Part shown: in pieces, positions 26,794 through 36,504 of the stretch | Position numbering within the stretch: the stretch's first letter is position 1 | Layout of the letters: each line of letters starts with the position of its first letter | DNA from: Streptomyces rubiginosohelvolus | GTDB lineage: Bacteria; Actinomycetota; Actinomycetes; Streptomycetales; Streptomycetaceae | Direction: 5' to 3' | NCBI RefSeq assembly: GCF_014649875.1 | Contig: NZ_BMTW01000004.1 | Span: 248,001-312,000, forward strand | DNA length: 64,000 nucleotides | The notes under the pieces: model-generated | What the model saw: the letters and a program-made list of their open reading frames with translations, nothing else | Told to the model about the DNA's origin: nothing | The model's database searches: none | Translations under genes and position numbers: made by a program

Positions 26794-27200
26794 CCGACCG
26801 ACCCACGGGAGCGGCGGGCACCGCCCGGTCCGGTACCGGCAACCGCCCGGATCAGCCGGTCGCCCATGCCGCTACGGCTCCGACGACTACCCGCTATGCG
26901 CTCGTTCCCGTCCCAGGACTTTCCCTGGAGGCCGTCGCCCGCCGATCGCGTCTCCATCCGGATCTGGTCCGCCGGTTCGTCGCCCTCGGGCTTGTCGACG
27001 CCGAACGCGATGCCGTCGGCCGCCTGGTTTTCGACCGCGACGCCCCCGCGGTGCTTGCCCGCATCCAGCGGCTGCGCTCCGGACTCTGCCTCAATTACGC
27101 ATCCATCGGACTGGTGCTCGACCTGCTCGACCGCATCAGCCTGCTCGAAACCGCCCTGCGCGGCCGCGGCACGAGGAGTGATACACCGCCATGGACATGA
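26790..27200 (+). CDS. cbpM: Chaperone modulator CbpM, MerR-like
   Basis: This 136-residue protein has a disordered 45-residue N-terminal tail. A MerR-like helical fold follows: [82 protein letters not shown]. CbpM proteins bind the J domain of CbpA and restrain it. In some actinobacteria this position is taken by the HspR repressor, which keeps the HAIR-binding wing; here no HAIR site is visible. AGGAGGA precedes the ATG, and the ATG overlaps the cbpA stop. The end overlaps the clpB start by 10 bases. Confidence 0.85.
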   Translation: MTDRPTGAAGTARSGTGNRPDQPVAHAATAPTTTRYALVPVPGLSLEAVARRSRLHPDLVRRFVALGLVDAERDAVGRLVFDRDAPAVLARIQRLRSGLCLNYASIGLVLDLLDRISLLETALRGRGTRSDTPPWT

Positions 27201-29830
27201 ACCGCCTCACACAGAAATCCCAGGAAGCCCTCCAAGAGGCCCAGTCCGCGGCCGGCCGCATGGGGCATACCGAAGTGGACGGAGAACACCTGCTGCTCGC
27301 ACTCATCGATCAGGAGGACGGTCTGATCCCACGCCTGCTGGAGCATGCCGGAAGCGATCCGGCGGAACTGCGCGCGGCCGTGCGCGAGGAACTGTCCCGC
27401 CGCCCGAAGGTCACCGGCTCCGGTGCGGCACCCGGCCAGGTTTTCGTCACTCAGCGCCTTGCCGGCCTGCTGGACGCCGCTGAACGGGAGGCCAAACGGC
27501 TCAAGGACGAGTACGTGTCCGTGGAGCACCTCCTGCTCGCCCTGGCCGAAGAGGGGGCATCAACAGCCGTTGGACGTCGGCTCAACCAGGCAGGGATCAC
27601 CAGGGACTCGTTCCTGGGCGCACTCACCCAGGTCCGCGGCAATCAGCGGGTCACCTCCGCCAACCCCGAAGTGGCCTACGAGGCGCTGGAGAAGTACGGT
27701 CGCGATCTCGTCGCCGAGGCCAAGGAGGGCAGGCTCGACCCGGTCATCGGTCGGGACGCCGAGATCCGTCGCGTCACCCAGATCCTGAGCCGGAAGTCCA
27801 AGAACAACCCGGTTCTCATCGGAGACCCCGGTGTCGGCAAGACCGCCATCATCGAGGGCCTCGCCCAGCGCATCGTCCGCGGCGACGTCCCCGAGGGACT
27901 CCGCGACAAGATCGTGTTCGCCCTCGACATGGGATCCCTCGTTGCCGGCGCCAAGTACCGGGGCGAGTTCGAGGAACGCCTCAAGGCCGTGCTCAGCGAG
28001 GTCAAGGCCGCACAGGGCGGCATCTTGCTCTTCGTCGACGAACTGCACACCGTCGTCGGTGCGGGCGCCGCCGAGGGGGCCATGGACGCGGGGAACATGC
28101 TCAAGCCGATGCTTGCCCGCGGCGAACTGCACATGATCGGCGCCACCACCCTCGACGAGTACCGCAAACACATCGAAAAGGACGCCGCGCTGGAACGACG
28201 GTTCCAGCAGGTCCTGGTCGGCGAGCCCAGCGTCGAGGACACCATTTCCATCCTGCGTGGACTGCGTGAGCGCCTGGAGGTCTTCCACGGCGTCAAGATC
28301 CAGGACACCGCACTGGTCTCGGCCGCCACACTCAGCCACCGCTACATCACGGACCGGTTCCTGCCCGACAAGGCCATCGACCTCGTCGACGAGGCCTGCG
28401 CCCGGCTGCGTACCGAGATCGACTCCATGCCTGCCGAACTCGACGAGCTCACCCGCCGTGTCACCCGCCTGGAGATCGAGGAAGCCGCCCTCTCCAAGGA
28501 AACCGACCCGGCGAGCCAAGCCCGCCTGGAGGAGCTGCGCAAGGAACTGGCCGACCTGCGCGGTGAGGCCGACGCCAAACACGCCCAGTGGGAGGCCGAA
28601 CGGCAGGCGATCCGGCGGGTGCAGGAACTGCGCCAGGAACTGGAGCAGGTCCGCCACGAGGCGGAGCAGGCCGAACGCGCCTACGACCTCAACCGTGCCG
28701 CCGAACTTCGATACGGCCGCCTCCAGGACCTGGAGCGGCGACTCGCGGCGGAGGAGGAGCAGCTGGCCACCCGGCAGGGACAGAACCGTCTGCTGCGCGA
28801 GGTGGTCACCGAAGAGGAGATAGCGGAGATCGTCGCCGCCTGGACCGGCATCCCGGTCGCCCGCCTGCAGGAAGGCGAACGCGACAAGCTGCTGCGCCTC
28901 GACGAGATCCTCCGCGAGCGCGTCGTCGGCCAGGACGAGGCCGTCAGGCTCGTCGCCGACGCCATCATCCGCGCCCGCTCCGGCATCCGCGACCCTCGCC
29001 GGCCCATCGGTTCCTTCATCTTCCTCGGCCCCACCGGCGTCGGAAAGACCGAGTTGACCAAGACTCTCGCCCGGGCGCTGTTCGACTCCGAGGACAACAT
29101 GGTCCGCCTCGACATGAGTGAGTACCAGGAACGGCACACCGTCAGCAGGCTCATGGGCGCACCACCCGGATACGTCGGCTACGAGGAAGGCGGCCAACTC
29201 ACCGAGGCCGTACGCCGCAAGCCGTACTCGGTCGTGCTGTTCGACGAGATCGAGAAGGCACACAGCGACGTCTTTAACACCCTGCTGCAGATCCTCGATG
29301 ACGGCCGCATCACCGACGCCCAGGGCCGCACCGTCAACTTCCGCAACACCGTGATCATCATGACGTCCAACATCGGCTCCGAGCACCTCCTCGACGGCGC
29401 CACCGCCGAGGGTGAGATCAAACCTGACGCCCGCGCTCTGGTGATGGGCGAGCTGCGTGGGCACTTCCGCCCGGAGTTCCTCAACCGCGTCGACGACATC
29501 GTGCTGTTCAAGCCGCTGGGTGAGCGGCAGATCGAAAGGATCGTGGAGCTGCAGTTCGACGAACTGCGGCAGCGGCTGGCGGAACGCCGCATCGACGTAG
29601 AACTCACCGATGCGGCGCGAGAGGTGATTTCCCACCAGGGCTACGACCCGGTGTACGGGGCCAGGCCGCTGCGGCGGTACATCTCCCACGAGGTGGAGAC
29701 GCTGGTCGGACGTGCCCTTCTGCGTGGTGACGTCCAGGACGGCGCGACCGTCCGTGTCGACGCCGAACACGGAGAGCTGGTGGTCACCTACGACCAGCCG
29801 GAAGAGGCCCGGGAAGCGAGGGCAGCGTGA
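27191..29830 (+). CDS. clpB: Hsp100 disaggregase ClpB
   Basis: This 879-residue AAA+ hexameric disaggregase works with DnaK to rescue aggregated proteins. In order: a Clp N-domain with two repeats (residues about 1-150); NBD1 with Walker A GDPGVGKT at 211-218 and Walker [10 protein letters not shown]; a ClpB-type coiled-coil middle domain (about 410-535, [23 protein letters not shown] onwards); and NBD2 with GPTGVGKTE near 612-620, [26 protein letters not shown] and [10 protein letters not shown]. Full family length. The start overlaps cbpM, and the stop overlaps the thioredoxin gene (GTGA). Confidence 0.97.
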   Translation: MDMNRLTQKSQEALQEAQSAAGRMGHTEVDGEHLLLALIDQEDGLIPRLLEHAGSDPAELRAAVREELSRRPKVTGSGAAPGQVFVTQRLAGLLDAAEREAKRLKDEYVSVEHLLLALAEEGASTAVGRRLNQAGITRDSFLGALTQVRGNQRVTSANPEVAYEALEKYGRDLVAEAKEGRLDPVIGRDAEIRRVTQILSRKSKNNPVLIGDPGVGKTAIIEGLAQRIVRGDVPEGLRDKIVFALDMGSLVAGAKYRGEFEERLKAVLSEVKAAQGGILLFVDELHTVVGAGAAEGAMDAGNMLKPMLARGELHMIGATTLDEYRKHIEKDAALERRFQQVLVGEPSVEDTISILRGLRERLEVFHGVKIQDTALVSAATLSHRYITDRFLPDKAIDLVDEACARLRTEIDSMPAELDELTRRVTRLEIEEAALSKETDPASQARLEELRKELADLRGEADAKHAQWEAERQAIRRVQELRQELEQVRHEAEQAERAYDLNRAAELRYGRLQDLERRLAAEEEQLATRQGQNRLLREVVTEEEIAEIVAAWTGIPVARLQEGERDKLLRLDEILRERVVGQDEAVRLVADAIIRARSGIRDPRRPIGSFIFLGPTGVGKTELTKTLARALFDSEDNMVRLDMSEYQERHTVSRLMGAPPGYVGYEEGGQLTEAVRRKPYSVVLFDEIEKAHSDVFNTLLQILDDGRITDAQGRTVNFRNTVIIMTSNIGSEHLLDGATAEGEIKPDARALVMGELRGHFRPEFLNRVDDIVLFKPLGERQIERIVELQFDELRQRLAERRIDVELTDAAREVISHQGYDPVYGARPLRRYISHEVETLVGRALLRGDVQDGATVRVDAEHGELVVTYDQPEEAREARAA

Positions 29831-30285
29831 ACTCCACACGTACAACGACGGTGACCTGCCCGCACTGCGGGCGCGACAACCGCATTCCTGTTGCCGCCGA
29901 GGGACGCCCCAGATGCGGCCACTGCAAGCAGCCACTGCCCTGGGTCGTCGACGCGGGGGACGGCGACTTCACCGAAGTCGCCGACAACGCCGTCCAACCT
30001 GTCGTCGTGGACCTCTGGGCCACCTGGTGCGGCCCCTGCCGCATGGTCAGCCCCGCCCTCGAACAGGTCGCCCGCGACCTCGCCGGACGGATCAAGCTCG
30101 TCAAGGTCGACATCGACAAGAACCCAGGAGTCAGTCAGCGGTTCGAGGTCCAGGCAGTGCCCACGCTGCTCGTCCAGGACCACGGCGAGACGGTCGCCCG
30201 ACAGGCAGGTGCGGCACCGGCCCACGTCCTGCGTCAATGGGTCGAACAAGCCCTGGAAGGCCGGCAGGCCACTGCGGGGCAGTGA
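29827..30285 (+). CDS. trxC: Thioredoxin with N-terminal zinc ribbon (Trx2 type)
   Basis: This 152-residue cytosolic disulfide reductase has an N-terminal zinc ribbon with two CXXC pairs (CPHC at 11-14, CGHC at 30-33). A thioredoxin fold follows with active site WATWCGPCR (about residues 69-77) and the cis-Pro segment [11 protein letters not shown]. Trx2/TrxC proteins of this kind are linked to oxidative stress and chaperone-like (Hsp33) redox responses. GTG 29827 overlaps the clpB stop, so thiol repair is coupled to disaggregation in one operon. A 72-base gap follows. Confidence 0.93.
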   Translation: MNSTRTTTVTCPHCGRDNRIPVAAEGRPRCGHCKQPLPWVVDAGDGDFTEVADNAVQPVVVDLWATWCGPCRMVSPALEQVARDLAGRIKLVKVDIDKNPGVSQRFEVQAVPTLLVQDHGETVARQAGAAPAHVLRQWVEQALEGRQATAGQ

Positions 30286-30357
30286 GTCACCATGGCCCGG
30301 CCACCACAAGGGCTCCCCGAAACCACGCGGTAGCGCACTACTTGGGAGGAGAACGTC

Positions 30358-30621
30358 ATGGCCACGATTCCGGATCCGCACCTGGCCATGGTGCGGCCCG
30401 TCACACCGCGCACCCCGCAGGGCTGCGAGGAGTGCCTCAAGGAGCACTCCCCGTGGGTGCACCTGCGCCTCTGCCTCACCTGCGGGCACGTCGGCTGCTG
30501 CGATTCCTCACCCCTCAAACACGCCCGACGACACGCGGGCAGTGCCGGGCACCCCATCGTCCAGTCCTTCCAACCGGGAGAGGACTGGCGCTGGTGCTAC
30601 GTTCACGAGGCTCTGGTCTGA
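30358..30621 (+). CDS. UBP-type zinc finger protein
   Basis: This 87-residue protein is essentially one zf-UBP domain. It reads GCEECLKEHSPWVHLRLCLTCGHVGCCDSSPLKHARRHAGSAGHPIVQSFQPGEDWRWCYVHEALV, with the spaced Cys/His set C-EEC...C-TC-GHVGCCD...H..H..GHP. In eukaryotes such domains bind the ubiquitin C-terminus. In Actinobacteria they often accompany thioredoxin reductase-like flavoproteins, as here. There is a strong GGGAGGAG site. The stop overlaps the next start by one base (TGATG), so the two proteins are likely partners. Confidence 0.9.
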   Translation: MATIPDPHLAMVRPVTPRTPQGCEECLKEHSPWVHLRLCLTCGHVGCCDSSPLKHARRHAGSAGHPIVQSFQPGEDWRWCYVHEALV

Positions 30622-32381
30622 TGAGCACGGCGCAGCACGGGAATGGTGCGGTCCGTGAGACACCGGACCGGTACGGAGCGTTCCCCCGCTTGACACCGGA
30701 ACAGCTTCAGAACCTGACCGCGCACGGCGAGCGCCGCAGGACCACCGAAGGTGAGGTGCTGTACCGGGAGGGAGAGCCGTTCCGGGAGTTCCTCGCGATC
30801 CTCAGCGGCACCGTCGAGATCCTTCAGGACCACGGCGATCGGGAAGAGCGCACGATGGCGCTGCACGGACCCGGCAGGTTCCTGGGTGAGCTGGGAATGC
30901 TGGAGGGGCAGGCCGCCTTCGACACCGCGGTGGTCCGTGAGGCCGGCGAGATCCTCGCCGTGCCGGTGGAACGCCAGCGCACCTTGATCGGCCGTGACCC
31001 CGTACTCGGTGACCTGATCCTCCGGGGTTGCCTGGGCCGCCGGTATCTCCTCATCGGCCTCGGCGCAGGTTTCCGCATCCTGGGATCGTGCTACTCGCAG
31101 GACACGCGGCGGCTGCGGGAGTTCGCTGCCCGCAACAGGCTCCCCCACCGCTGGCTGGATCTGGAGAGGGACAAGGAAGCTGAGGCGCTGCTGCGTCGGT
31201 TCTCGATCCGCCCCGAGGAGACTCCGGTCGTCCTCTGGAAGGGCGAGCGAGTGCTGCGCAATCCGAGCAACGCCGAACTCGCCAGGCTCATCGGGCTGCC
31301 CGCCCCCACGGCGAAGGACGCCCAGTGCGACGTGGTGGTGGTCGGCGCGGGCCCCGCGGGACTCGCCGCAGCCGTGTACGGCGCCTCCGACGGCCTCACC
31401 ACGATCTCCGTCGACGCCGTGGCCACCGGAGGCCAGGCAGGCACCTCGTCCCGCATCGAGAACTACCTCGGCTTCCCGTCGGGCATCTCCGGAGGCGAGC
31501 TCATCGAACGCGCGGTGCTCCAGGCCCACAAATTCGGTGCCCGCCTCATGGTGCCGGCCCAGGTCAACAGGCTCACACCGCAGGACGACGCGTACGTGGT
31601 CACCTTCACAGACGGGTCCCACGTCCGGGCGGGCGCCGTGGTGCTCGCCTCGGGTGTCCGGTACCGCAGGCTCGAGGTGCCCGGCATCGAGCGGCTGGAG
31701 GGCATCAGCGTCTACTACGCGGCGACCGTGCACGAGGCGAGTCTCTGCGAGGCGGACCCGGTCGCGGTGGTCGGCGGGGGCAACTCCGCCGGCCAGGCGG
31801 CGCTGTTCCTGGCGCAACACGCGTCCGGAGTCCACCTCCTCGTCCGGGGCGGCGACCTCAACGCGGACATGTCCCGATACCTGGTGGACCAGGTCGAACG
31901 TCATCCGAAGATCGAGGTGCTCCTCCACACCGAAGTCCGGGGCGTCTCCGGGAAGGACAAACTGGAGTCGCTGAGCGTCGAGGACAACACACGCGGTGAG
32001 CGCCGCCCGCTGCGGGCCGCCGCGCTGTTCGTGTTCATCGGGGCCCGCCCGCGCACGGAGTGGCTGAGGGGAGCCCTCGCCCTGGACGAGAAGGGCTTCG
32101 TCCTGACGGGGGCTGACGCCCGGGCTGCTGCCGACGCGACCCGGTGGGACGCACTCGGCCGTGCTCCCTTGCTGCTGGAGACCAGCCTTCCCGGGGTCTT
32201 CGCGGCCGGCGACGTGAGGAGCGGCTCGGTCAAACGAGTTGCCTCGGCCACCGGTGAAGGCGCCATGGCCATTCGCCTCGTGCACGAGCACCGCGAGAAT
32301 GCCGGCAACCTCGTCCGCGACCGCACCACAGGCCCTGAGAGACCTCAACCGGAGGCGGACCGGTCCGTATCTCGGCGCTGA
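30621..32381 (+). CDS. cNMP-binding/thioredoxin reductase-like fusion flavoprotein
   Basis: This is a 586-residue fusion. Residues about 22-140 form a cyclic-nucleotide-binding beta-barrel (GEVLYREGEPFREFLAILSGTVEIL, GRFLGELGMLEGQ). Residues about 142-228 are glutaredoxin-like but lack a CXXC (DLERDKEAEALLRRFSIRPEETPVVLW). Residues about 235-560 are a low-molecular-weight thioredoxin reductase fold with FAD motif GAGPAG (242-247), GGQAGTSSRIENYLGFP, NADPH motif GGGNSA (385-390) and GVFAAGDVRSGS. The redox pair CATC is absent; the sequence there is YYAATVHEASLC. It may therefore pass electrons to a separate partner, perhaps the co-translated UBP zinc finger protein or the thioredoxin. Confidence 0.9.
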   Translation: MSTAQHGNGAVRETPDRYGAFPRLTPEQLQNLTAHGERRRTTEGEVLYREGEPFREFLAILSGTVEILQDHGDREERTMALHGPGRFLGELGMLEGQAAFDTAVVREAGEILAVPVERQRTLIGRDPVLGDLILRGCLGRRYLLIGLGAGFRILGSCYSQDTRRLREFAARNRLPHRWLDLERDKEAEALLRRFSIRPEETPVVLWKGERVLRNPSNAELARLIGLPAPTAKDAQCDVVVVGAGPAGLAAAVYGASDGLTTISVDAVATGGQAGTSSRIENYLGFPSGISGGELIERAVLQAHKFGARLMVPAQVNRLTPQDDAYVVTFTDGSHVRAGAVVLASGVRYRRLEVPGIERLEGISVYYAATVHEASLCEADPVAVVGGGNSAGQAALFLAQHASGVHLLVRGGDLNADMSRYLVDQVERHPKIEVLLHTEVRGVSGKDKLESLSVEDNTRGERRPLRAAALFVFIGARPRTEWLRGALALDEKGFVLTGADARAAADATRWDALGRAPLLLETSLPGVFAAGDVRSGSVKRVASATGEGAMAIRLVHEHRENAGNLVRDRTTGPERPQPEADRSVSRR

Positions 32382-32582
32382 TCTTTCACCAGTAGACCCT
32401 CAGGGTTGGACATCATCAGTCCAGTGCGGCAGCGGTGAGGGCCTGCGCCCGGTAGTGGTGCCACCCGGCGTCCCGGTGGGATGACGCAGGTGGCCGCCCA
32501 CTCCCTCGCTCACCCGTCGCGGCCGCTCGCCGGCTCCCGTCGCGCGGTTCCCGGCGTGATCAGGTACTCAGGAAGGGTGAAC

Positions 32583-35045
32583 ATGGACGCGATTGACCCC
32601 TTCGTGCATGTCCGGGGTGCCAGTGAGAACAACCTGCGGAACATCGACGTCGATCTTCCGCGGAACGCGATGGTCGCCTTCACGGGCGTCTCCGGTTCGG
32701 GTAAGTCCTCGCTCGCGTTCGGCACGCTCTACGCTGAGGCGCAGCGGCGCTACTTCGAGTCCGTGGCACCGTACGTCCGGAGGCTGTTGCAGCAGGTCGG
32801 TGCACCGCACGTGCAGGAGATCACCGGACTGCCACCGGCGGTGGCCCTGCAGCAGCGACGCGGGGCGCCCAGTTCGCGCTCGACGGTCGGCACCATCACC
32901 ACGCTGTCCAATCTGCTGCGCATGCTGTACTCCCGCGCCGGCACCTATCCGCCCGGGGCCGCACGGCTGGACGCCGAGTCGTTCTCACCGAACACCGCGG
33001 CCGGGGCCTGCCCGGAGTGCCACGGACTGGGCGTCGTCCACGATGTCGCCGAGGACCTCCTTGTCCCGGACCTCTCGCTGAGTATCCGAGAGGGGGCGAT
33101 CGCCGCCTGGCCGGGCGCCTGGCAGGGGGCCAACCTGCGCAGCATCGTCCATGGCCTGGGGATCGACATCGACCGACCGTGGCGCAGGCTCAGGAAGAAG
33201 GACCGGGACTGGCTGCTGTACACCGATGAGCAGCCCTCCGTCTACATCGAGCCGGAGGAGGACCGCGTCGACTACGGCTACCAGGGCACGTTCTGGAGCG
33301 CCCGCAAGCACGTCATGCACGTCCTTGCCGACTCCAAGAGCGAGAAGATGCGCGAACGGGCGCTCCGGTTCGTCAGGAGCGTGCCCTGCCCCGAGTGCCA
33401 CGGCAGCGGACTGCGGCCCGAGGCGCTCGCCGTGACCTTCGCCGGACGTTCCATCGCCGAAGTCAACGCGATGCCGTTGAACGAGGTCGCGGCGCTGCTG
33501 CGGCCCGTCGCACGGCGGCCCGAGGCCGACGCCACCACTTCCACCGCCCGGTCCGGGGAAACGACCGAGGTGGCGGTCCGGATCTGCGGCGATCTGGTCG
33601 CGCGGGTCGACGTACTGCTCGACCTGGGCCTGGGGTATCTGAGCCTCGGGCGCCGCTCTACGACCCTGTCGCCCGGCGAGGCGCAACGCCTACGGATCGC
33701 CACGCAACTGCGCTCGGGGCTGTTCGGCGTCGTGTACGTCCTCGACGAACCCTCCGCGGGTCTGCACCCGGCTGACGCGGAACCGCTGCTGGACGTGCTG
33801 GAGCGTCTCAAGTCTGCGGGCAACTCGCTGTTCGTCGTGGAGCACGACATGGACGTCGTACGGCGGGCGGACTGGGTGGTCGACATCGGCCCCGGCGCCG
33901 GTGAGGGCGGCGGGCGCGTGCTGTACAGCGGCCCCGTCGCCGGTCTTGAGCAGGTGGAGGAGTCGGCCACGAGCCAGTACCTGTTCGGGCGCGCCGAACC
34001 GCTCGATCACCGGCCGCGCACACCGCACGGCTGGCTGCACCTGAGCGGCGTGTCCCGCCACAATCTGCATGACGTGTCCGTGGACGTACCGCTGTGCGTA
34101 CTGACGGCGGTGACGGGCGTGTCGGGTTCCGGAAAATCGACGCTGGTCACACAGGTGCTCGCCGAGGTCGTGCGAGGCCACCTCGGACTCGGGCCCGAGG
34201 ATCTTGACGAGGCGCGGCTGGAGGTCGATGTTCAGGACGCGTCGGGGGTCGAGTCGTTCGACCGGCTGGTCCGGGTCGACCAACGGCCCATCGGGCGTAC
34301 TCCCCGGTCCAATCTGGCCACTTACACGGGGATGTTCGACGCGGTGCGCAAGCTGTACGCGGCGACGGACGAGGCCAGGGCGCGCGGCTACACGGCCGGC
34401 CGGTTCTCTTTCAACGTGCCCGAAGGGCGGTGCGAGACCTGTCAGGGCGAAGGATTCGTCGCGGTGGAACTGCTGTTCCTGCCTGGTACCTACGCACCGT
34501 GCCCGACTTGCCAGGGCGCCCGGTACAACGCCGAAACGCTGGAAGTCACCTACCGCGGCAAGAACATCGCGGAAGTGCTGGGGCTGTCCGTCGACGCCGC
34601 CGCCGAGTTTCTATCCGCCGTCCCGGCCGCCGCCCGCAGTCTGGAGACGTTGCGCGAGGTGGGACTGGGGTACCTGCGGCTGGGGCAGCCCGCCACGGAG
34701 CTCAGCGGCGGTGAGGCGCAGCGCATCAAACTGGCCACCGAACTGCAGCGGGCCCGTCGTGGCCACGCGCTCTACCTGCTCGACGAACCGACGGCGGGCC
34801 TGCACCCCTCGGATGTCGCACTGCTGCTGCGCCAGCTGCACCGCCTCGTCGACGCGGGCAACACGGTCGTCCTCGTCGAGCACGACCTGGACACGATCAC
34901 CACCGCCGACTGGGTCATCGACCTCGGGCCGGGCGGCGGCGACGCGGGCGGACGGGTGGTCGCGGCGGGCCCGCCGGCCAAGGTCGCGAAGGCCCGCCGT
35001 AGCGCCACCGCACGCTATCTCGCGGCCCGGCTCGCAAGCTCCTGA
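32583..35045 (+). CDS. uvrA: UvrA-like excinuclease ATPase, class II paralogue
   Basis: This is an 820-residue double ABC ATPase of the UvrA family. Walker A motifs are GVSGSGKSS (35-43) and GVSGSGKST. Both have signatures (LSPGEAQRLRIA, LSGGEAQRIKLA) and zinc fingers (CPECHG pairs; CETCQGEGF...CPTCQGARY). It is about 130 residues shorter than housekeeping UvrA, which fits UvrA2/DrrC-like paralogues that lack the UvrB-binding insertion. These are linked to DNA-damage or drug tolerance. ATG 32583 follows GGAAGGG. The 201-base gap upstream carries its own promoter region; I saw no clear motif in it. Confidence 0.9.
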   Translation: MDAIDPFVHVRGASENNLRNIDVDLPRNAMVAFTGVSGSGKSSLAFGTLYAEAQRRYFESVAPYVRRLLQQVGAPHVQEITGLPPAVALQQRRGAPSSRSTVGTITTLSNLLRMLYSRAGTYPPGAARLDAESFSPNTAAGACPECHGLGVVHDVAEDLLVPDLSLSIREGAIAAWPGAWQGANLRSIVHGLGIDIDRPWRRLRKKDRDWLLYTDEQPSVYIEPEEDRVDYGYQGTFWSARKHVMHVLADSKSEKMRERALRFVRSVPCPECHGSGLRPEALAVTFAGRSIAEVNAMPLNEVAALLRPVARRPEADATTSTARSGETTEVAVRICGDLVARVDVLLDLGLGYLSLGRRSTTLSPGEAQRLRIATQLRSGLFGVVYVLDEPSAGLHPADAEPLLDVLERLKSAGNSLFVVEHDMDVVRRADWVVDIGPGAGEGGGRVLYSGPVAGLEQVEESATSQYLFGRAEPLDHRPRTPHGWLHLSGVSRHNLHDVSVDVPLCVLTAVTGVSGSGKSTLVTQVLAEVVRGHLGLGPEDLDEARLEVDVQDASGVESFDRLVRVDQRPIGRTPRSNLATYTGMFDAVRKLYAATDEARARGYTAGRFSFNVPEGRCETCQGEGFVAVELLFLPGTYAPCPTCQGARYNAETLEVTYRGKNIAEVLGLSVDAAAEFLSAVPAAARSLETLREVGLGYLRLGQPATELSGGEAQRIKLATELQRARRGHALYLLDEPTAGLHPSDVALLLRQLHRLVDAGNTVVLVEHDLDTITTADWVIDLGPGGGDAGGRVVAAGPPAKVAKARRSATARYLAARLASS

Positions 35046-35234
35046 CGATGGTCCGAGAGGGCTGATCACCCCGCCACGGAGAGCAGGCCCCGTACGGGCA
35101 GAACGACGGAAATCCGGCCGCTCCGCCCGTACCGGCCGGCCGGGGCCAGCGTGTCATCGCACGGCCGACGCCACGCCGGAGGCATTCTGTGGGCATTTGC
35201 GGTCGCGGGGACGGACAACGAGAAGGATGCAGTC

Positions 35235-36359
35235 ATGCAAGCGTCGTCGCAGGTCGTCACGGTGGTCGTTCTCCTCGCGGACCCGGACGCGCCGACCGTG
35301 GTCGCGAAGCGCCTGGCACGGACCCTTCCCGCCCGGCTCGCCGAGAAGTCCGGCCGGCAGAGACGGTTCGCTGTCGAGGTGGTCAGCAGGCCCTTCACCG
35401 CGGACGCCGAGGACCCGTCCACGTTGATGCGCCGGATCGTGGAGGACGGAAGTGCGGAGAGCTGGGACATCGTCGTGGCCCTCACCGACCTTCCGCTGCA
35501 CTCGCACAGGCGAAGGCTCGTCGTGGATTTGAGCCACGAACACGGGACGGCGTTGCTTTCCCTTCCGTCCCTGGGGGGCTGGCGGTTGCAGGGAAAGGCA
35601 CGGCGGGTCGTGGAGGAAGCCGTGCTCAGCCTGGCCGCTTCGCGGTCCCCCGGATGTGAGCAAGCTGCCTATCGCCGAACGCCGCTCGGCCCCTTCGCCG
35701 GCCGCCTCGCGCCCATCCGCCCGGGCCCTGTCGACGAGGAGGAGCTCGCCGATCTGCGCTACGTCGCCGACGGCCCGCGCGGCTACGTCAAATTGCTCGT
35801 CGGCATGGTCCGCGCCAACCGGCCGTGGCGGCTGGTGCCGGGCCTGTCCAAAGCCCTGGCCGCCGCACTCGCCACGGGAGCCATCGCCACGGTGGACGAC
35901 ACCGTCTGGAGCCTGGCCACCTCCCTGGGCACGCCACGCCTCGTCGTCGCCACGGTCGGTTCCGTCGGGCTCATGATCGGCTGGCTGATCGTGGACGCGA
36001 ACCTGTGGCATCGCACAACGGAAGGATCGCCGGAGGCGAGGCAGCGATCGGTTCTCTACAACACGTCGACCCTGGTGACCGTGAGCATCGGGGCAGCCGT
36101 CTGCTACGTCGGCCTGATGGTCGTCAGCTTCGTGTGGGCGCTCTTCGTGCTCAACGGCCACGTGTTCGCCTCCGCGACCCGGCATCCGTTGAACGCGCAG
36201 AACTACTGCACGCTGTCATGGTTCGTGGCTTCGATTGCCACAGTGGGCGGCGCGCTGGGGTCGGGGCTGGAGAGCGACGAGGCGATCCGAGCAGCGGCCT
36301 ATTCCACGCGCGAACAGGAACGTCGCCACATGCTGCTCCAGGGCGAGCACGATGGCTAG
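35235..36359 (+). CDS. Conserved membrane protein of unknown function
   Basis: This is a 374-residue protein. Residues 1-150 form a soluble domain with a strand-rich start (VVTVVVLLADPDAPTVVAKRLARTLP) and WDIVVALTDLPLHSHRRRLVVDLSHEHGTALLSLPSLGG, a pattern that resembles a nucleotide/hydrolase-like alpha-beta unit. Residues about 210-350 carry four transmembrane helices (around LSKALAAALATGAIATVDD, VVATVGSVGLMIGWLIVD, VSIGAAVCYVGLMVVSFVWALFVL, and WFVASIATVGGALGSGL). The start is ATG 35235 after GAAGGA. I do not recognise a functional family. It lies between the UvrA2 gene and the FUSC gene, same strand, with gaps of 145-190 bases. Confidence 0.8.
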   Translation: MQASSQVVTVVVLLADPDAPTVVAKRLARTLPARLAEKSGRQRRFAVEVVSRPFTADAEDPSTLMRRIVEDGSAESWDIVVALTDLPLHSHRRRLVVDLSHEHGTALLSLPSLGGWRLQGKARRVVEEAVLSLAASRSPGCEQAAYRRTPLGPFAGRLAPIRPGPVDEEELADLRYVADGPRGYVKLLVGMVRANRPWRLVPGLSKALAAALATGAIATVDDTVWSLATSLGTPRLVVATVGSVGLMIGWLIVDANLWHRTTEGSPEARQRSVLYNTSTLVTVSIGAAVCYVGLMVVSFVWALFVLNGHVFASATRHPLNAQNYCTLSWFVASIATVGGALGSGLESDEAIRAAAYSTREQERRHMLLQGEHDG

Positions 36360-36504
36360 CCGCAGGCAAGATGCACACGCACCGGTGGCGACGGCACACG
36401 GCCTGTCCCGCCCCTCTCCTCGGCGATGATGAGATGAACATGATGGTGGCTCCGGCGACCCGGCCGACGCGAGCTGAAACGACCTTCCGGCTGGGCCCGC
36501 ACCC

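Noticed and set aside
21167..32381. Identity with the proteobacterial transmissible locus of stress tolerance
   Set aside because: The hallmark small heat-shock proteins, ClpK/ClpG, FtsH and YfdX-like genes are absent. Only the general concept is similar.
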